This document shows, in pieces, positions 28,101 through 38,027 of a DNA stretch of 63,771 bases. A model generated the notes under the pieces. That model ran no database searches and was not told the origin of the DNA. It saw only the letters and a list, made by a program, of their open reading frames with translations. Source of the DNA: CAUZFZ01 sp963579025 (GTDB lineage: Bacteria; Planctomycetota; Planctomycetia; Planctomycetales; Planctomycetaceae). The translations under genes and the position numbers were made by a program. Positions within the stretch are counted from its first letter, which is position 1; each line of letters begins with the position of its first letter. The DNA lies in NCBI GenBank assembly GCA_963579025.1, contig CAUZFZ010000043.1, positions 1 to 63,771 of the forward strand. The letters run 5' to 3'.

Positions 28101-31100
28101 GCCTGGATCATCTGGTTGCGGCGTTCCACCGGGACGCAGTGCGTCAGCAAAGTCACTCAGTGCCACGTCGGCTGCTTTCAGCGCCGCGTTGGCCTCGTCC
28201 GGGTTTGTATCTTCGTTGAGTAATCCGGAAGCATCGAGCAGTGCGACTAATGCAGCTTCCTGGGGTCGTTCAGCAGCCGGAGCGGCGATCTCGCCAACGC
28301 GGCCGGCAAAATCCTGCTCGCGGTCAGCGAGTGCAGCGAGTCCGCCGGCATCGGGCGCATTCAGAATTCCAGTCGCTTCGCGCGCCAGTTGCTGATGCTC
28401 GCGACGCAGTTGCTCGACCTGCTCCAGCGGAGTCAGCTCACCTTCGAGTCGGTCATCCAGGTTCCGCAGTGCCTGATCGAGTTCCCGCTGCGAGAGCGGC
28501 ACGTCGGCAAGGCGTTCATTCGCAAGGTCCTCGATCGCCTGAACAGCGGCGTCGACCGCCTGTCGCTGTTCGGCCGCTGCGGCGGGAACGTCCAGGTTCG
28601 CGAGCTGCTCGGCCAGTTTCTGCTGTTCGTCGGCGAGCTGCTGCAGTGCCTCGACGGCCTCTGGGTCCTTGTCGTTGAGCAGATCGGCGACTTCCGGCTT
28701 TGCCTGCGTGAGGGCCTCGTTCTGCAGCTCGTCCTGCTGTTCGCGAAGCTGTTCGAGTGCCGCGATCGCTTCCTCACGGAGCGTTTCCGGCGATTGAGTC
28801 GACTCGGCCAACTGGTCGAGTGCTTCCGCCGCGGCCTGAGCATTTTTCGCCGCCTGCTGGAGAGCGTCCGCCTTGCGGGCTGACTGCTGTGCATTGGCCT
28901 GTTGGGCCCCTTCTGTCTGCTGATCCGCTTTGGCCGCGCGAATCAGATTCTGCAAAGACTCGGCGGCCTGGTTGACCGCTTGCTGCTGCTGATCGCGTGT
29001 GGCGCGCTGCGGTTCCAGTTGTGCCGTGGCCATCTGCAAAGCCGCTTCTCGCGCGGCCAGTTTGCGGATGTCGGCGGCTTCTTCATCCGCTGCCGGTTCA
29101 CTGTTCTGTGCCGCAGCGGCTGCCGCTTCGATTTCTTCGGTGAGTTCCCGCTGCATGCGGGCGAGTTCCCGCGCAGCCTCACGCGGGTCTTCGGGTAACT
29201 CGTCGTTGTTTGCCAGCTCGCGGAATAACTCCTGCAGGTCTTCTTTCGCCTGTTGCTGTAGTTCCTGTGCTTCTTCCAGATTGCCTTTCCGCAATTCATC
29301 GACGATCTGTCGGGCAAGTTCAGGGTCAATCGGCTCGACCGGCTGGCGGACCTGATTCGCGTTCGCGCGGGCAGCAAGCTGCTCAACCCGCTCGGCGATT
29401 TGCTCCTGCTGCTCGGCGATGGGAGCCACGTCCTGGGCGATCCGGTCGGCATCTTTCTGCAGTGCGTCAGCCAGCAAGTCCTGCGGCTCGGCCAGTTCCC
29501 GAGCCTGCTCTGCCAATGCGGCCAGTTTGTCGAGCTGATCATCCCGCGCGGCCTGCAGGATTTCCGGTCGCTGCTCCATCAGATCCTGAAGCGTCTGCAG
29601 CAACTCGTTGTGTTCCTCGGCGAGGACCTGCCCATCTTCGAACAGCTCCTGCTGTTCGGCCTGCAGGTCCTGCGGGATCTGGCCTTCAGGGAGGTTGCCG
29701 TCAGCCTGCTGTTCGAGTTGCTGTTCACGCTCACGCAGAGCAACCGCGTCTTCCGCCAGTTGTGCCGACCGCTGCGCGATTCGGCTGAGTTCCGTCAGGT
29801 CCTTCTCCAGTTCGGCCAGCTCTTCGAACTTACCTTCGAGCTGACCCAGAGCAAGCTCCACGGCATCAACCACATCGGTGTTTTCGTCAAGGGCATCGAG
29901 TTGCTGCCGTGCGTTCTGTTCGACCGCATCGGAGAGGCCAACGATCGCGGGTTGCAACTGATCCGTACTTAACTTGCGAGTTTCGTCGGTCAGATTCGCA
30001 AACAGCGGATGTTCCGCAAATGCATCGGCCAGTGATCCAATGCGGTCTGCGATTTCAGTCTCCTGTCCGACCAAAGTCTGCACCGCTTTCCTGTCCGGTT
30101 CCTGACCAGTGCCAATGTCGCTGACCGTGTTGGCCTGGAGTTGTTCGCTGTCCTCTTCAGACTCGCGCAGCTCGTTGCGAATGGCCTGCAGTTCTTTTCG
30201 TAATTCGTTCTGCCGGGCCAGTACGCCGTTGGCTCCCTGTGCGGAGGCGTTCTCGCTGATGCTTAGCAGTCGCGGTTCGCTCCAGATCTCGTTCGGTTCG
30301 GGTTTCGGTCGACTGTCAGCCGCCCGCACCTGAAGCTGCAAAACATCGCCCACTCGAAGTGCCAGATCGGCGAGGTCGATACGGAACGGATGCTCGATCG
30401 CCTGCCGCCCTAACTGCTTCGGATCGAGTGTGAACTTTCGATCCAGTCCCTGCCGCGACGAAACGTGCAATTCGAGTGCTTCCAGTCCGATGTCATCCAC
30501 AGCGGCGACGTTGACCACGTAGACGTCGTCGGGACGAGCCTGTTCTCGGGATTCGCCGGACACATCCAGCAGCGGCGGCTGATCGCGCGTAACCACGAAC
30601 TGCCGATGTGGCTCGTCCGTGTTTGACAGGCCGAACTCGTCGGTCAGCCGGAACGCAAAAACGCCCTGGACCTGTGCCGGCATTTCCAGAGAGGCGGACA
30701 GGCCATCCTCGGCCAGTTGCAGCTCGGTTGATTCGACTTCCTCCAGACGAACCAGTTCGTTGGTGTAGGGACCAGTCTGTCTTTCAACATCGTTCGGCTT
30801 GTCAGGCTGTTTACCGGCATCGATTGCGAACTTGCTGTCTGGCAGGACACTCGGAGCTGTCCAGTCGATGTGTGCCGCATGCACCGGCTTGTTGAACGTC
30901 AGCTCAAACTGCAGCCGGCTGCGTTCGAACACGGTGATTTCTCCGGTTGCTCCATCGATCGCCTGCACGGGGCGTCCGAGGTATCCGGGCGGAGCGACTT
31001 CCAGTTTTGCTGCAACAACTTCCGGCGGATCGACAACGTTGATGTGAATCCGTTCGGAACGGCTACCGTCGGCCGTGATGAAAAACTCAAACGGATCCTG

Positions 31101-31901
31101 CACCGACGGCATCATCGCGGTGAAGGCGCCGGTTTCGGGATCGAACTGCAGATCGCGCGTGTCTGTGTCCCCAGCCTCAGTGAGCCAGTGCAGCTCGACC
31201 GGTTCGGGAATCGGGTCTTCTGAAGCGCTGCGCCAACGGACGTCCGCCGTGATGGTGACGTTTGACCCACGGGCGACCACTCGTTCGCCATCCGGAATCG
31301 CAAACAGAATGCGGCTGACGCTGGCATAGTTGCCCAGCGGAGAAAACAGCCGCGCCAGCAACAGTTTTGACGGTGACGAAAAGACCATCAGCGTGATCAG
31401 GAAAAAGCAGACGACGCCCAGACCAATGCTCAGACGGCGGACGGCTGGAGCGGTCGACACAGCCTCGTCAAAGCGGCAGCCGTGCAGTTCCTGAACCGTC
31501 TGCTCTTCCAGCAGCTCGCGCATCAGCCGCGAACCCTTCTCGCCTTCGGCAATGTTGGGGTCAGAGAATTCGACCAGGGAGCTGACTCGCTCGCGCAGCT
31601 CGGGGAAGCGCTGTTCGGCCAGCGAAGCGAGTTCGGAATCCGGCAACTTGCGGAACACAGGCCGACCAATCAGCCAGCCGGCCAATGCGGCTTCGCCGAC
31701 CAGAAGCACAGCCAGAGCGATCACACGCGCGGACGGTTTCAGGTCGAACAGGAGATCGGCGGCCAGTACGGCACCAAACAACGCCGTGCCAATCAGCAAA
31801 AAGACCCCGACTCCGCGAATCAGAGCCACGTGACGAACCCGCCGTCGCAGTGTCTCCAGGGGAGCGGACACGGCTGCGGGAAGTACATACTGAAACGCCA
31901 T
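25107..31901 (-). CDS. Giant DUF4175-family membrane protein
   Basis: The protein has 2264 residues. Three membrane helices lie in the first 190 residues, in the arrangement of DUF4175 proteins, with SLAEQRFPELRERVSSLVEF in the linker. Beta domains follow (about 200-540: ILFAIPDGERVVARGSNVTI; RDQPPLLDVSGESREQARPD). From about 570 to 1400 it is a nearly continuous Gln/Glu/Ala/Leu helix with heptad character. About 1480-2180 is Gln/Pro/Gly/Ala-rich repeats (GEQPGQQPG types) of low complexity. The C-terminus is a conserved helical tail (MRNWGKLPGKLKTEILQSAQ). The ATG at 31901 has AGGAG seven bases before it; an earlier ATG at 31907 overlaps that site. The role is unknown; long coiled-coil envelope scaffolds are the obvious comparison. 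Confidence 0.8.
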   Translation of the reverse strand: MAFQYVLPAAVSAPLETLRRRVRHVALIRGVGVFLLIGTALFGAVLAADLLFDLKPSARVIALAVLLVGEAALAGWLIGRPVFRKLPDSELASLAEQRFPELRERVSSLVEFSDPNIAEGEKGSRLMRELLEEQTVQELHGCRFDEAVSTAPAVRRLSIGLGVVCFFLITLMVFSSPSKLLLARLFSPLGNYASVSRILFAIPDGERVVARGSNVTITADVRWRSASEDPIPEPVELHWLTEAGDTDTRDLQFDPETGAFTAMMPSVQDPFEFFITADGSRSERIHINVVDPPEVVAAKLEVAPPGYLGRPVQAIDGATGEITVFERSRLQFELTFNKPVHAAHIDWTAPSVLPDSKFAIDAGKQPDKPNDVERQTGPYTNELVRLEEVESTELQLAEDGLSASLEMPAQVQGVFAFRLTDEFGLSNTDEPHRQFVVTRDQPPLLDVSGESREQARPDDVYVVNVAAVDDIGLEALELHVSSRQGLDRKFTLDPKQLGRQAIEHPFRIDLADLALRVGDVLQLQVRAADSRPKPEPNEIWSEPRLLSISENASAQGANGVLARQNELRKELQAIRNELRESEEDSEQLQANTVSDIGTGQEPDRKAVQTLVGQETEIADRIGSLADAFAEHPLFANLTDETRKLSTDQLQPAIVGLSDAVEQNARQQLDALDENTDVVDAVELALGQLEGKFEELAELEKDLTELSRIAQRSAQLAEDAVALREREQQLEQQADGNLPEGQIPQDLQAEQQELFEDGQVLAEEHNELLQTLQDLMEQRPEILQAARDDQLDKLAALAEQARELAEPQDLLADALQKDADRIAQDVAPIAEQQEQIAERVEQLAARANANQVRQPVEPIDPELARQIVDELRKGNLEEAQELQQQAKEDLQELFRELANNDELPEDPREAARELARMQRELTEEIEAAAAAAQNSEPAADEEAADIRKLAAREAALQMATAQLEPQRATRDQQQQAVNQAAESLQNLIRAAKADQQTEGAQQANAQQSARKADALQQAAKNAQAAAEALDQLAESTQSPETLREEAIAALEQLREQQDELQNEALTQAKPEVADLLNDKDPEAVEALQQLADEQQKLAEQLANLDVPAAAAEQRQAVDAAVQAIEDLANERLADVPLSQRELDQALRNLDDRLEGELTPLEQVEQLRREHQQLAREATGILNAPDAGGLAALADREQDFAGRVGEIAAPAAERPQEAALVALLDASGLLNEDTNPDEANAALKAADVALSDFADALRPGGTPQPDDPGELLEQLAQQQQQAAEQATEQAEAGEAAAAPNQAAAEQLADAVDQLERLRPGDAAQEEKLETLQQLKAAQQKQEDLGEKLAQAEAGDVDLGDQLRDMLAQNAQAQQDAAEALQNLERDLKIEPPQQAAVAANEEADPENGDLAQQLAELLGEPEPEPQQVAEMARDLARQQENLGDEVAQLDEEFNPQNQDAAPPGQAQPADQPAPDGAQPDAPIGAQEAAQELAEQQAELNEQAAELPLDIGALQRAEALQQLAQAEEALENGDLGEALAAQREAEQALQNLAREAEALAETQQPGQPPGEQIAQAEPGQQLGGEPAGAGPGTPTAPEPAAPAGAEPGTPPGGGEPGQPGAEPAGQQPGAEPGQPGEQPTGQPNQESAQLAAEAAELAEFQQQLEQALIGLSQAPGDAGTAPAEQGQPANEPGGDEPSGPAGQEQPAGQPGAEPGSPPAGAEAGSPPVGGEAGPQPAGGEVGAQPGESGQPGSPPGGSPEGEQPGGQQPAGEQPGEQQPGGQPAGQQPGEQPGQQPGLEQLLAQQQELAAETAQMALDAAEQLGADSPAAQAAAEAAQGGQQAAASAQGAQAEQAAQQAGQAAQAAEAAAGALAEEAPGMARQAQELAAQQQQLAEGFEAVANDAEQLAAARQQRQQQFADEAAQLAEAFEELGQVLGQEPLGLQSQGENAAAAQQAAQQGQAAAQQSAQSMQAGAGNQGDAAQAAQQAAEAFQQAAQQAGQAGPAGQSDQPSPVPGELASQVAEAMRQLQAAQQQFGQVAPSQNGESGAPVDSGQPLAQEPGGTSSSGTPSQGSLAGNGTQSSGGTPSGGGSNQPPAGPQSPSDGSQSPPSGSESSGSQPGGEQPGAPTGSQPAGGESTGGEGGSNGQSQSSALAQAAQSLQQAAQALQQAAQEMTGNGQQPNRSTPGNANSTSPGGGEGNSSEGGDLSPLQQQLQAQAMRNWGKLPGKLKTEILQSAQRKANGDYAKLIKLYFEEIAKAGQRTSK

Positions 31902-32293
31902 TTCCATGCTCCTGTACCGAATCACGCTCGCAACAGGCCGGTCATTCGGTCCGTCGGGCTCAGGCTGTGTGCGAAACCGAAGTCAGTGTCCAGTCAGATG
32001 TTCCGGGAATCAAGGGCGTGTGGGAGTCCAGGGTTCCTGTAGAAGGGCGCGCAGCTCCTCTGAGGGTGGTACTCCAGCGACTACAAACGTGCAGCATAAC
32101 GGCTTTTCGATGGGTCGAATTCGACGGCTAAATCAAGTGGAGACTCCCCCGTATCCCATTGACGGGGAGGCAATCACGCGGCCATCCTGCAATTCAAGAA
32201 GAAGTCAGGCTGCGAAATTCGTCGGGAGCGGTTCACTCATGTGCTACAGTTCCCCCGGCTGAATCTTTCACTCGCTGCCATCGGACGCCCTCA
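31902..32293. promoter_or_regulatory. Divergent promoter region
   Basis: This is 392 bases between the DUF4175 gene and the lipoprotein gene, which point away from each other. I see no reading frame of protein-like composition and no convincing hairpin. Promoters for both genes must lie here, but no planctomycete promoter consensus can be assigned by eye. Confidence 0.4.
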
Positions 32294-32727
32294 ATGCCGC
32301 GTTATTTCATGCTGATTGTGGCCTCGGCTGTTGCGATTGCCATCGGTTGCGGTTCGGATGACGGGCTCGCGCGTGTGGCGGTCAGCGGGACCGTGAAAAT
32401 GGCTGGCGAGAATCTGGCCGGCGGGTCAATCAGCATCGTCCCAGACGCAGGACACACCGGCCCGGCGGCGAATGGGTCGATCGACGCTGGACGGTTTTCT
32501 TTCTCAAGCGCCGACGGACCAGTCGCCGGTCCGCATCGATTCATCGTCACGATCATGCCCACAAAGCATGAACTGATCGAAATGCGTGCCAGCGGAAAAG
32601 ACATACAGACGTCGTGGGAGTTCCCGATGACGATCCCCGAGGAGTCATCTTTCGAGCACGATTTTACCCTGAGCGAGCCCACCGTGACGGACGTCCCGTC
32701 CGATGATGCTCCCGCTGGAGACGAGCC

Positions 32728-32731
<4 letters not shown>
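32294..32731 (+). CDS. Small secreted lipoprotein
   Basis: The protein has 145 residues. The N-terminus MPRYFMLIVASAVAIAIGC is a lipoprotein signal with lipobox AIGC. The mature part begins GSDDGLARVAVSGTVKMAGE and contains GRFSFSSADGPVAGPHRFIV, the pattern of the small transthyretin/carboxypeptidase-regulatory-like beta sandwich found in planctomycete lipoproteins that precede DUF1559 genes. It ends in an acidic tail. Its stop overlaps the following start (ATGA), so the two are co-translated. Function is unknown. Confidence 0.75.
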
Positions 32732-33621
<890 letters not shown>

Positions 33622-33833
33622 ACAAGGGCTGCCGATTTGCCGTTGCAGCGCTGAGTCGCCCGCCCAGCCGCTGGCTGTCTCGTTCGTCGCGACGCCCAAC
33701 TCGGCATTGATGCTTCTCAGCCGGGGTCGTGTCTGGTAAAAGCCAGTCCCACCTGATTCACCCCGCGACGCCCTCTTTCAGTGGCCAATGGCCGCGTTTC
33801 TCACATCGATTCCAGCGCTGAGGTTCTGCCATC

Positions 33834-34979
33834 ATGAGTCGCCCTGCCCGACTCGCTCTGGTTGACGGCACAGTCTTTCACGGACAGTCGTTCGGTGCCA
33901 CGGGCGAGGTTTCCGGAGAGGTCGTGTTCAACACGAGCATGACCGGTTACCAGGAAATTCTCACTGACCCCTCGTACTGCGGCCAGATCGTCACAATGAC
34001 GTATCCGCTGATCGGGAATTACGGAATCAACCCCGAGGACGTCGAAAGCGATGACCTGTCGCTGCGGGGATTCATCGTTCGCGAGGTCTGTCGACACGAA
34101 AGCAATTTCCGCTCGAATCAGTCGCTAGGCGACTATCTGGCAGCGAACAACATTATTGGTCTCGAAGGCATCGATACCCGATCGCTCGTCCGTCGCATTC
34201 GCATTCACGGTGCCATGACCGGAGTGATCTCGACCGAAGGAGGAGACGACGCGTCTCTGGTTGAGAAAGCCCGACAGAGTCCTGAGCTGGCTGGACTTGA
34301 TCTGGCCCGCGAAGTGATCCCGCGAGGTTCCTCGGCGTGGAGCGAAGGACTGAACGCGATCGTCCGAGATCCGGTGACGCACGGTTACGGCGGGTTGCAC
34401 GACCTCGAAACTGCAGACGGGCCGCTTGTTGTCGCCATCGACTACGGCATGAAACTGAATATCCCGCGGCACTTGAAGCAGCTTGGTTGTCGAGTTCAGA
34501 TCGTTCCGGGAACCTGGTCCGCTGATCAGATTCTTGACCTGCAACCGGCGGGTGTGTTTCTGTCGAATGGTCCGGGCGACCCGCGGCCGCTCGATTATGC
34601 CATCACCACGATTCAGGGGCTGCTGGGAAAGGTGCCGGTCTTCGGTATCTGCCTGGGTAACCAGTTGCTTGGCCTGGCCTGCGGTGCGGAGATCTTCAAA
34701 CTGCGGTTCGGTCATCGCGGCGCCAATCAACCAGTCCTCAATAAAGAGACTGGCCGCGTAGAAATTACATCCCAGAATCACGGCTTTGCTCTGTCAGCCG
34801 ATTCCATGCCGTCCAATGTCGAAGTGACGCATCTGAATCTGAATGATCAGACGGTTGAGGGAATTCGGCATCGCGACTTTCCGGCGTTTGCGGTGCAGTA
34901 CCATCCGGAAGCATCGGCGGGGCCTCACGACAGCCATTACCTGTTCGGCCAGTTTCGCGAGATGCTGCAGCAGGCCTGA
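33834..34979 (+). CDS. carA: Carbamoyl-phosphate synthase small subunit
   Basis: The protein has 381 residues, the usual length. The N-terminal CPSase domain contains EVVFNTSMTGYQEILTDPSY. The glutamine amidotransferase domain has LSNGPGDPRPLDYAI, the nucleophile elbow VFGICLGNQLLGLA (Cys273), SQNHGFAL and AVQYHPEASAGPHDS with the catalytic His-Glu. It supplies ammonia from glutamine to CarB for arginine and pyrimidine synthesis. carB is not in the window, which is common in this phylum. The ATG at 33834 follows GAGGT by about 10 bases. It appears to be a single-gene unit. Confidence 0.97.
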   Translation: MSRPARLALVDGTVFHGQSFGATGEVSGEVVFNTSMTGYQEILTDPSYCGQIVTMTYPLIGNYGINPEDVESDDLSLRGFIVREVCRHESNFRSNQSLGDYLAANNIIGLEGIDTRSLVRRIRIHGAMTGVISTEGGDDASLVEKARQSPELAGLDLAREVIPRGSSAWSEGLNAIVRDPVTHGYGGLHDLETADGPLVVAIDYGMKLNIPRHLKQLGCRVQIVPGTWSADQILDLQPAGVFLSNGPGDPRPLDYAITTIQGLLGKVPVFGICLGNQLLGLACGAEIFKLRFGHRGANQPVLNKETGRVEITSQNHGFALSADSMPSNVEVTHLNLNDQTVEGIRHRDFPAFAVQYHPEASAGPHDSHYLFGQFREMLQQA

Positions 34980-35041
34980 CGAGGCCGGACCGAACCTGGC
35001 TGTGAGAGTTGCTCCACTCTGTCCGGTTGCAGGAGATCATC

Positions 35042-37627
35042 ATGAGACGACGCACGCTCGGCCTGACTGTCCTCCTGCTTGTGACGGCTCTCGGCATTAA
35101 CGCTGCCCTGAAAGACGGCGATCCCGGCAAAGTCGAGATTGTCACTCTGGACGCTTCGAACTGGGACGAATTCGCGCCGCGGGGCAAAGAAGTCGACGCG
35201 ATCTACGGCGACATCGTCCTGCGCAACAAGCACCTCGTCGCCGTCATCGCTCAACCGATTGCGTCGCGGCATGCCAACATGACGGTCCGCGATGTCGGTG
35301 GCTGTCTGATCGATCTGACGACGCGTGATCACCAGTCGGACCAGCTCAGCGCGTTCTATCCGGGAGCCCGCAAGTACCCCTATCGCGTCAGTTTCATCGG
35401 TGACGAAGCGAACCCGGAAAAGCAGCAATACGTCCTGGTCGGCGCGGAAGGCACCGCCGATCGTCCGGCAGTCTCAGTCGGCTACACGCTGCTTCCAGAC
35501 ATCCGGTTCCTGGTCGTCACGACTAACTTCCGAAATGACTCAGACAAGCCGATGACTGTCCAGCTGGAGGACGAAGTCCGAATCGACACGCGCAAGGAGG
35601 ACATCGTCAAGGCTCCCAACGGTGAGTCGGAGCTGTTCTGGGTTCACGACCGCTTCTGGGGTCAGGCCTATGGAATCTCGACGCTCGGCGGCGGCACGGT
35701 GATTTCGAACAGCAACACGCGCACATCGACGCTGCGTTACGACTCGGAATCCGGCCGGAAGATCACTCTGCAGCCCGGCGAGTCATTCGAACTCGTCCGC
35801 ACTATTGTGCCCGGTCGCGACTTGCCCGAGGTGCGATCAATCGCTGCCGGCCCCGAGGGACGCAATGCAAAACTGACGATCCGAGTCGTCGATGGCCACA
35901 ACCGTCCGATTCCCCATGCTCGTGTCACGCTGGAACGTGATGGTCAGGAATTCGGCATGGCCGTCGCCGACGCACAGGGCGTCATGACCCGGCATCTTCC
36001 GGACGGTCAATATCAGTACCGCGTCGAGTCGCTCGGCGTGGATATCACCCCGGAGGTTCGCGGCACGGGGCCGATTGGTCTGAAAGGGCCCGGCGCCAGT
36101 CTGGAAATTACGGCGACGTGCCGCGAATGGAAACCCGGGACCGTTAACGTCGCTGTCACCGACGGGAACGGAGATGCAATCCCCTGCAAGGTCGACTTCC
36201 TGGCAAAGGAAGGCACTCAGCAACCGTGGTTTGGTCCCGAGTCCGCGGACTTCGGCACGATGGGTCTGCGATACGCGAGCCATGGTGAGGTGTCACAGTC
36301 GGTGCCGCCCGGCGAATACGAAGTGGTCATCAGCCACGGACCGGAATACGACGCCGTCTTTCGTGACGTCACGGTGCCGCCCGGCAAGACCATCGAAGTG
36401 AAGGCCGAGCTGAAGCATGTCGTCGACACGACCGGCTGGATCAGCAGTGATTTTCACAGCCACAGTTCGCCATCGGGCGACAACACAGGTAGCCAGCTCG
36501 GTCGCGTGCTGAATCTCGTATGCGATCACATCGAGTTCGCTCCCTGCACCGAACACAACCGGATCGACAGCTATCAGCCGCACATTGACCGATTGGATAT
36601 CGGACAGTTCATCAGTTCGTGTTCGGGCATGGAGCTGACTGGCAGACCGTTGCTGCTGAATCACCAGAACGCGTTTCCCATGAAGTATCGGCCGCATCTG
36701 CAGGACGGCGGTGGGCCGGTCACGGATGTCAGCGTCGAGAAGCAGGTCGAACGACTGGCGCTGTGGGATGATCGCAGTGAGAAACTCGTGCAGATCAATC
36801 ATCCGGACATGGGCTGGATGTTTCGTGACTCCAACGGGGACGGTACGCCAGACGATGGGCACGCCGGCATTCTGCCGCTGATGGACGTCGTCGAGATCCA
36901 TCCAGTGCCGGACATCCTGACACTCGACCCGTCGATCACGGCGTCGAAGTACAAGGGCAACAACCGGATATACAACTGGCTGCAGTTCCTGAATCAGGGG
37001 TACCTGTTGCGGGGCGTCGTTAACACGGATGCTCATTACAACTATCACGAATCCGGTTGGCTGCGGAACTGGATCAAGTCGCCGACAGACGACCCGGCCG
37101 GGATCAAACCGCTGGATGTCGTTCGGGCCTCCGAGGCTGGGGCGGTGGTGATGTCCAACGGGCCGTTTCTCGAAGTCAGCATGACGGAAGCCGGCCAGAC
37201 GGGTCGCGTGATTGCGGGGCAGGACCTGGAAGCACCGTCAGGAAAAATCGTGATCAGCGCCCGCGTTCAATGTCCCAACTGGATCGATCTGGATCGCGTT
37301 TTTGTGCTTGTCAACGGACGGATTCACCCGCAGCACCATTATCGGAAGGCGACGCATCCGAACGTGTTTCGCTCGGGAGTCGTTCGATTTGAGGAGCGAC
37401 TGGAACTGACACTCAAGGAAGACGCGCATGTGATCGTTGTGGCCGGTGCAGAGAACTCGAAGCTGGGCCGCGTCCACGGACCAGTCTGGGGCGAACACAA
37501 ACCCGCGGCTCTGCACAATCCCGTATTCGTCGATATTGATGGCGGCGGCTTCAAAGCGAACGGTGACACGCTGGACCATCCTCTGCCTGTACGGTTCGGT
37601 TATCCTAAGGCGGCAAAATCCAATTGA
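35042..37627 (+). CDS. CehA/McbA-family PHP-type metallohydrolase
   Basis: The protein has 861 residues. The N-terminal hydrophobic segment RTLGLTVLLLVTALGINAAL is a signal peptide or anchor. Two carboxypeptidase-regulatory-like beta domains (RVVDGHNRPIPHARVTLERD; VAVTDGNGDAIPCKVDF) precede a PHP-type domain: ISSDFHSHSSPSGDN (HxH metal ligands), FAPCTEHNRIDSY (Glu-His) and GVVNTDAHYNYHESG (Asp-His). These are the metal sites of the CehA/McbA hydrolases (carbaryl ester hydrolase and relatives); natural substrates of most members are unknown. The start at 35042 follows AGGAG by 8 bases. It is 62 bases after carA, but no functional link is evident. Confidence 0.75.
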   Translation: MRRRTLGLTVLLLVTALGINAALKDGDPGKVEIVTLDASNWDEFAPRGKEVDAIYGDIVLRNKHLVAVIAQPIASRHANMTVRDVGGCLIDLTTRDHQSDQLSAFYPGARKYPYRVSFIGDEANPEKQQYVLVGAEGTADRPAVSVGYTLLPDIRFLVVTTNFRNDSDKPMTVQLEDEVRIDTRKEDIVKAPNGESELFWVHDRFWGQAYGISTLGGGTVISNSNTRTSTLRYDSESGRKITLQPGESFELVRTIVPGRDLPEVRSIAAGPEGRNAKLTIRVVDGHNRPIPHARVTLERDGQEFGMAVADAQGVMTRHLPDGQYQYRVESLGVDITPEVRGTGPIGLKGPGASLEITATCREWKPGTVNVAVTDGNGDAIPCKVDFLAKEGTQQPWFGPESADFGTMGLRYASHGEVSQSVPPGEYEVVISHGPEYDAVFRDVTVPPGKTIEVKAELKHVVDTTGWISSDFHSHSSPSGDNTGSQLGRVLNLVCDHIEFAPCTEHNRIDSYQPHIDRLDIGQFISSCSGMELTGRPLLLNHQNAFPMKYRPHLQDGGGPVTDVSVEKQVERLALWDDRSEKLVQINHPDMGWMFRDSNGDGTPDDGHAGILPLMDVVEIHPVPDILTLDPSITASKYKGNNRIYNWLQFLNQGYLLRGVVNTDAHYNYHESGWLRNWIKSPTDDPAGIKPLDVVRASEAGAVVMSNGPFLEVSMTEAGQTGRVIAGQDLEAPSGKIVISARVQCPNWIDLDRVFVLVNGRIHPQHHYRKATHPNVFRSGVVRFEERLELTLKEDAHVIVVAGAENSKLGRVHGPVWGEHKPAALHNPVFVDIDGGGFKANGDTLDHPLPVRFGYPKAAKSN

Positions 37628-37628
37628 G

Positions 37629-37727
37629 TCTTACTCTTAATCCTACTCCTAATCTTAATCCCCGTTGTACCGCGTGAATCGGTCCCGGGCAGCGATGGGT
37701 GAGTAAGATTATGAGTAGGATTAAGAT
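37629..37727. repeat. Imperfect inverted repeat of short AT-rich words
   Basis: The left arm (37632-37660) is CTTAATCCTACTCCTAATCT in context. The right arm (37701-37727) reads, on the complement, TCTTAATCCTACTCATAATC. The arms match over about 26 bases with a few changes and are separated by about 40 bases of ordinary GC-rich sequence. Each arm is itself built of repeated TTAATC/CTACTC words. It sits between the metallohydrolase stop and the XRE gene, and could act as a transcript-end hairpin or be a dispersed repeat. Confidence 0.7.
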
Positions 37728-37784
37728 TTTGAGACGGAGATGCAGACGGTCGCTTGAAATGGGCACCTGGGATCAGACGTTGCG

Positions 37785-38027
37785 ATGAAAACACTTGATC
37801 GAATCTGTGAAGAACTCGGCGTGAGCGTCGATGAAATAGCGAAACGCACGGGGCTCACACGTAAGCGAGTTGAATCGATTATGGTTGGACGTTGGACGCC
37901 GAGTCCTACGGATCGGGAACGCATCGCAACTGCGCTGGGCGTGAAGATCGACGAAGTCATCTGGGGACACACAATGCCGCCGCGCAATCTGCGCTATCAT
38001 CGCTTCGGACTGAAGGATCAGTTCTGA
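37785..38027 (+). CDS. XRE-like helix-turn-helix protein
   Basis: The protein has 80 residues. The segment LGVSVDEIAKRTGLTRKRVE is followed by SIMVGRWTPSPTDRERIATA and LGVKIDEVIWGH, a complete five-helix Cro/CI-type HTH domain with a short basic tail. It is likely a DNA-binding regulator. The stop codon abuts the ATG of the MFS gene with no gap, so the two are co-transcribed and the regulator may control the transporter. No strong ribosome binding site is visible before 37785. Confidence 0.85.
   Translation: MKTLDRICEELGVSVDEIAKRTGLTRKRVESIMVGRWTPSPTDRERIATALGVKIDEVIWGHTMPPRNLRYHRFGLKDQF

Noticed and set aside
25166..28223. Very long plus-strand open frames (up to 794 codons) opposite the DUF4175 gene
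   Set aside because: They are produced by the Gln/Ala/Glu/Pro codon repeats of the minus-strand gene; their translations are Arg/Pro- or Leu-rich with no domain, and lack ribosome sites.
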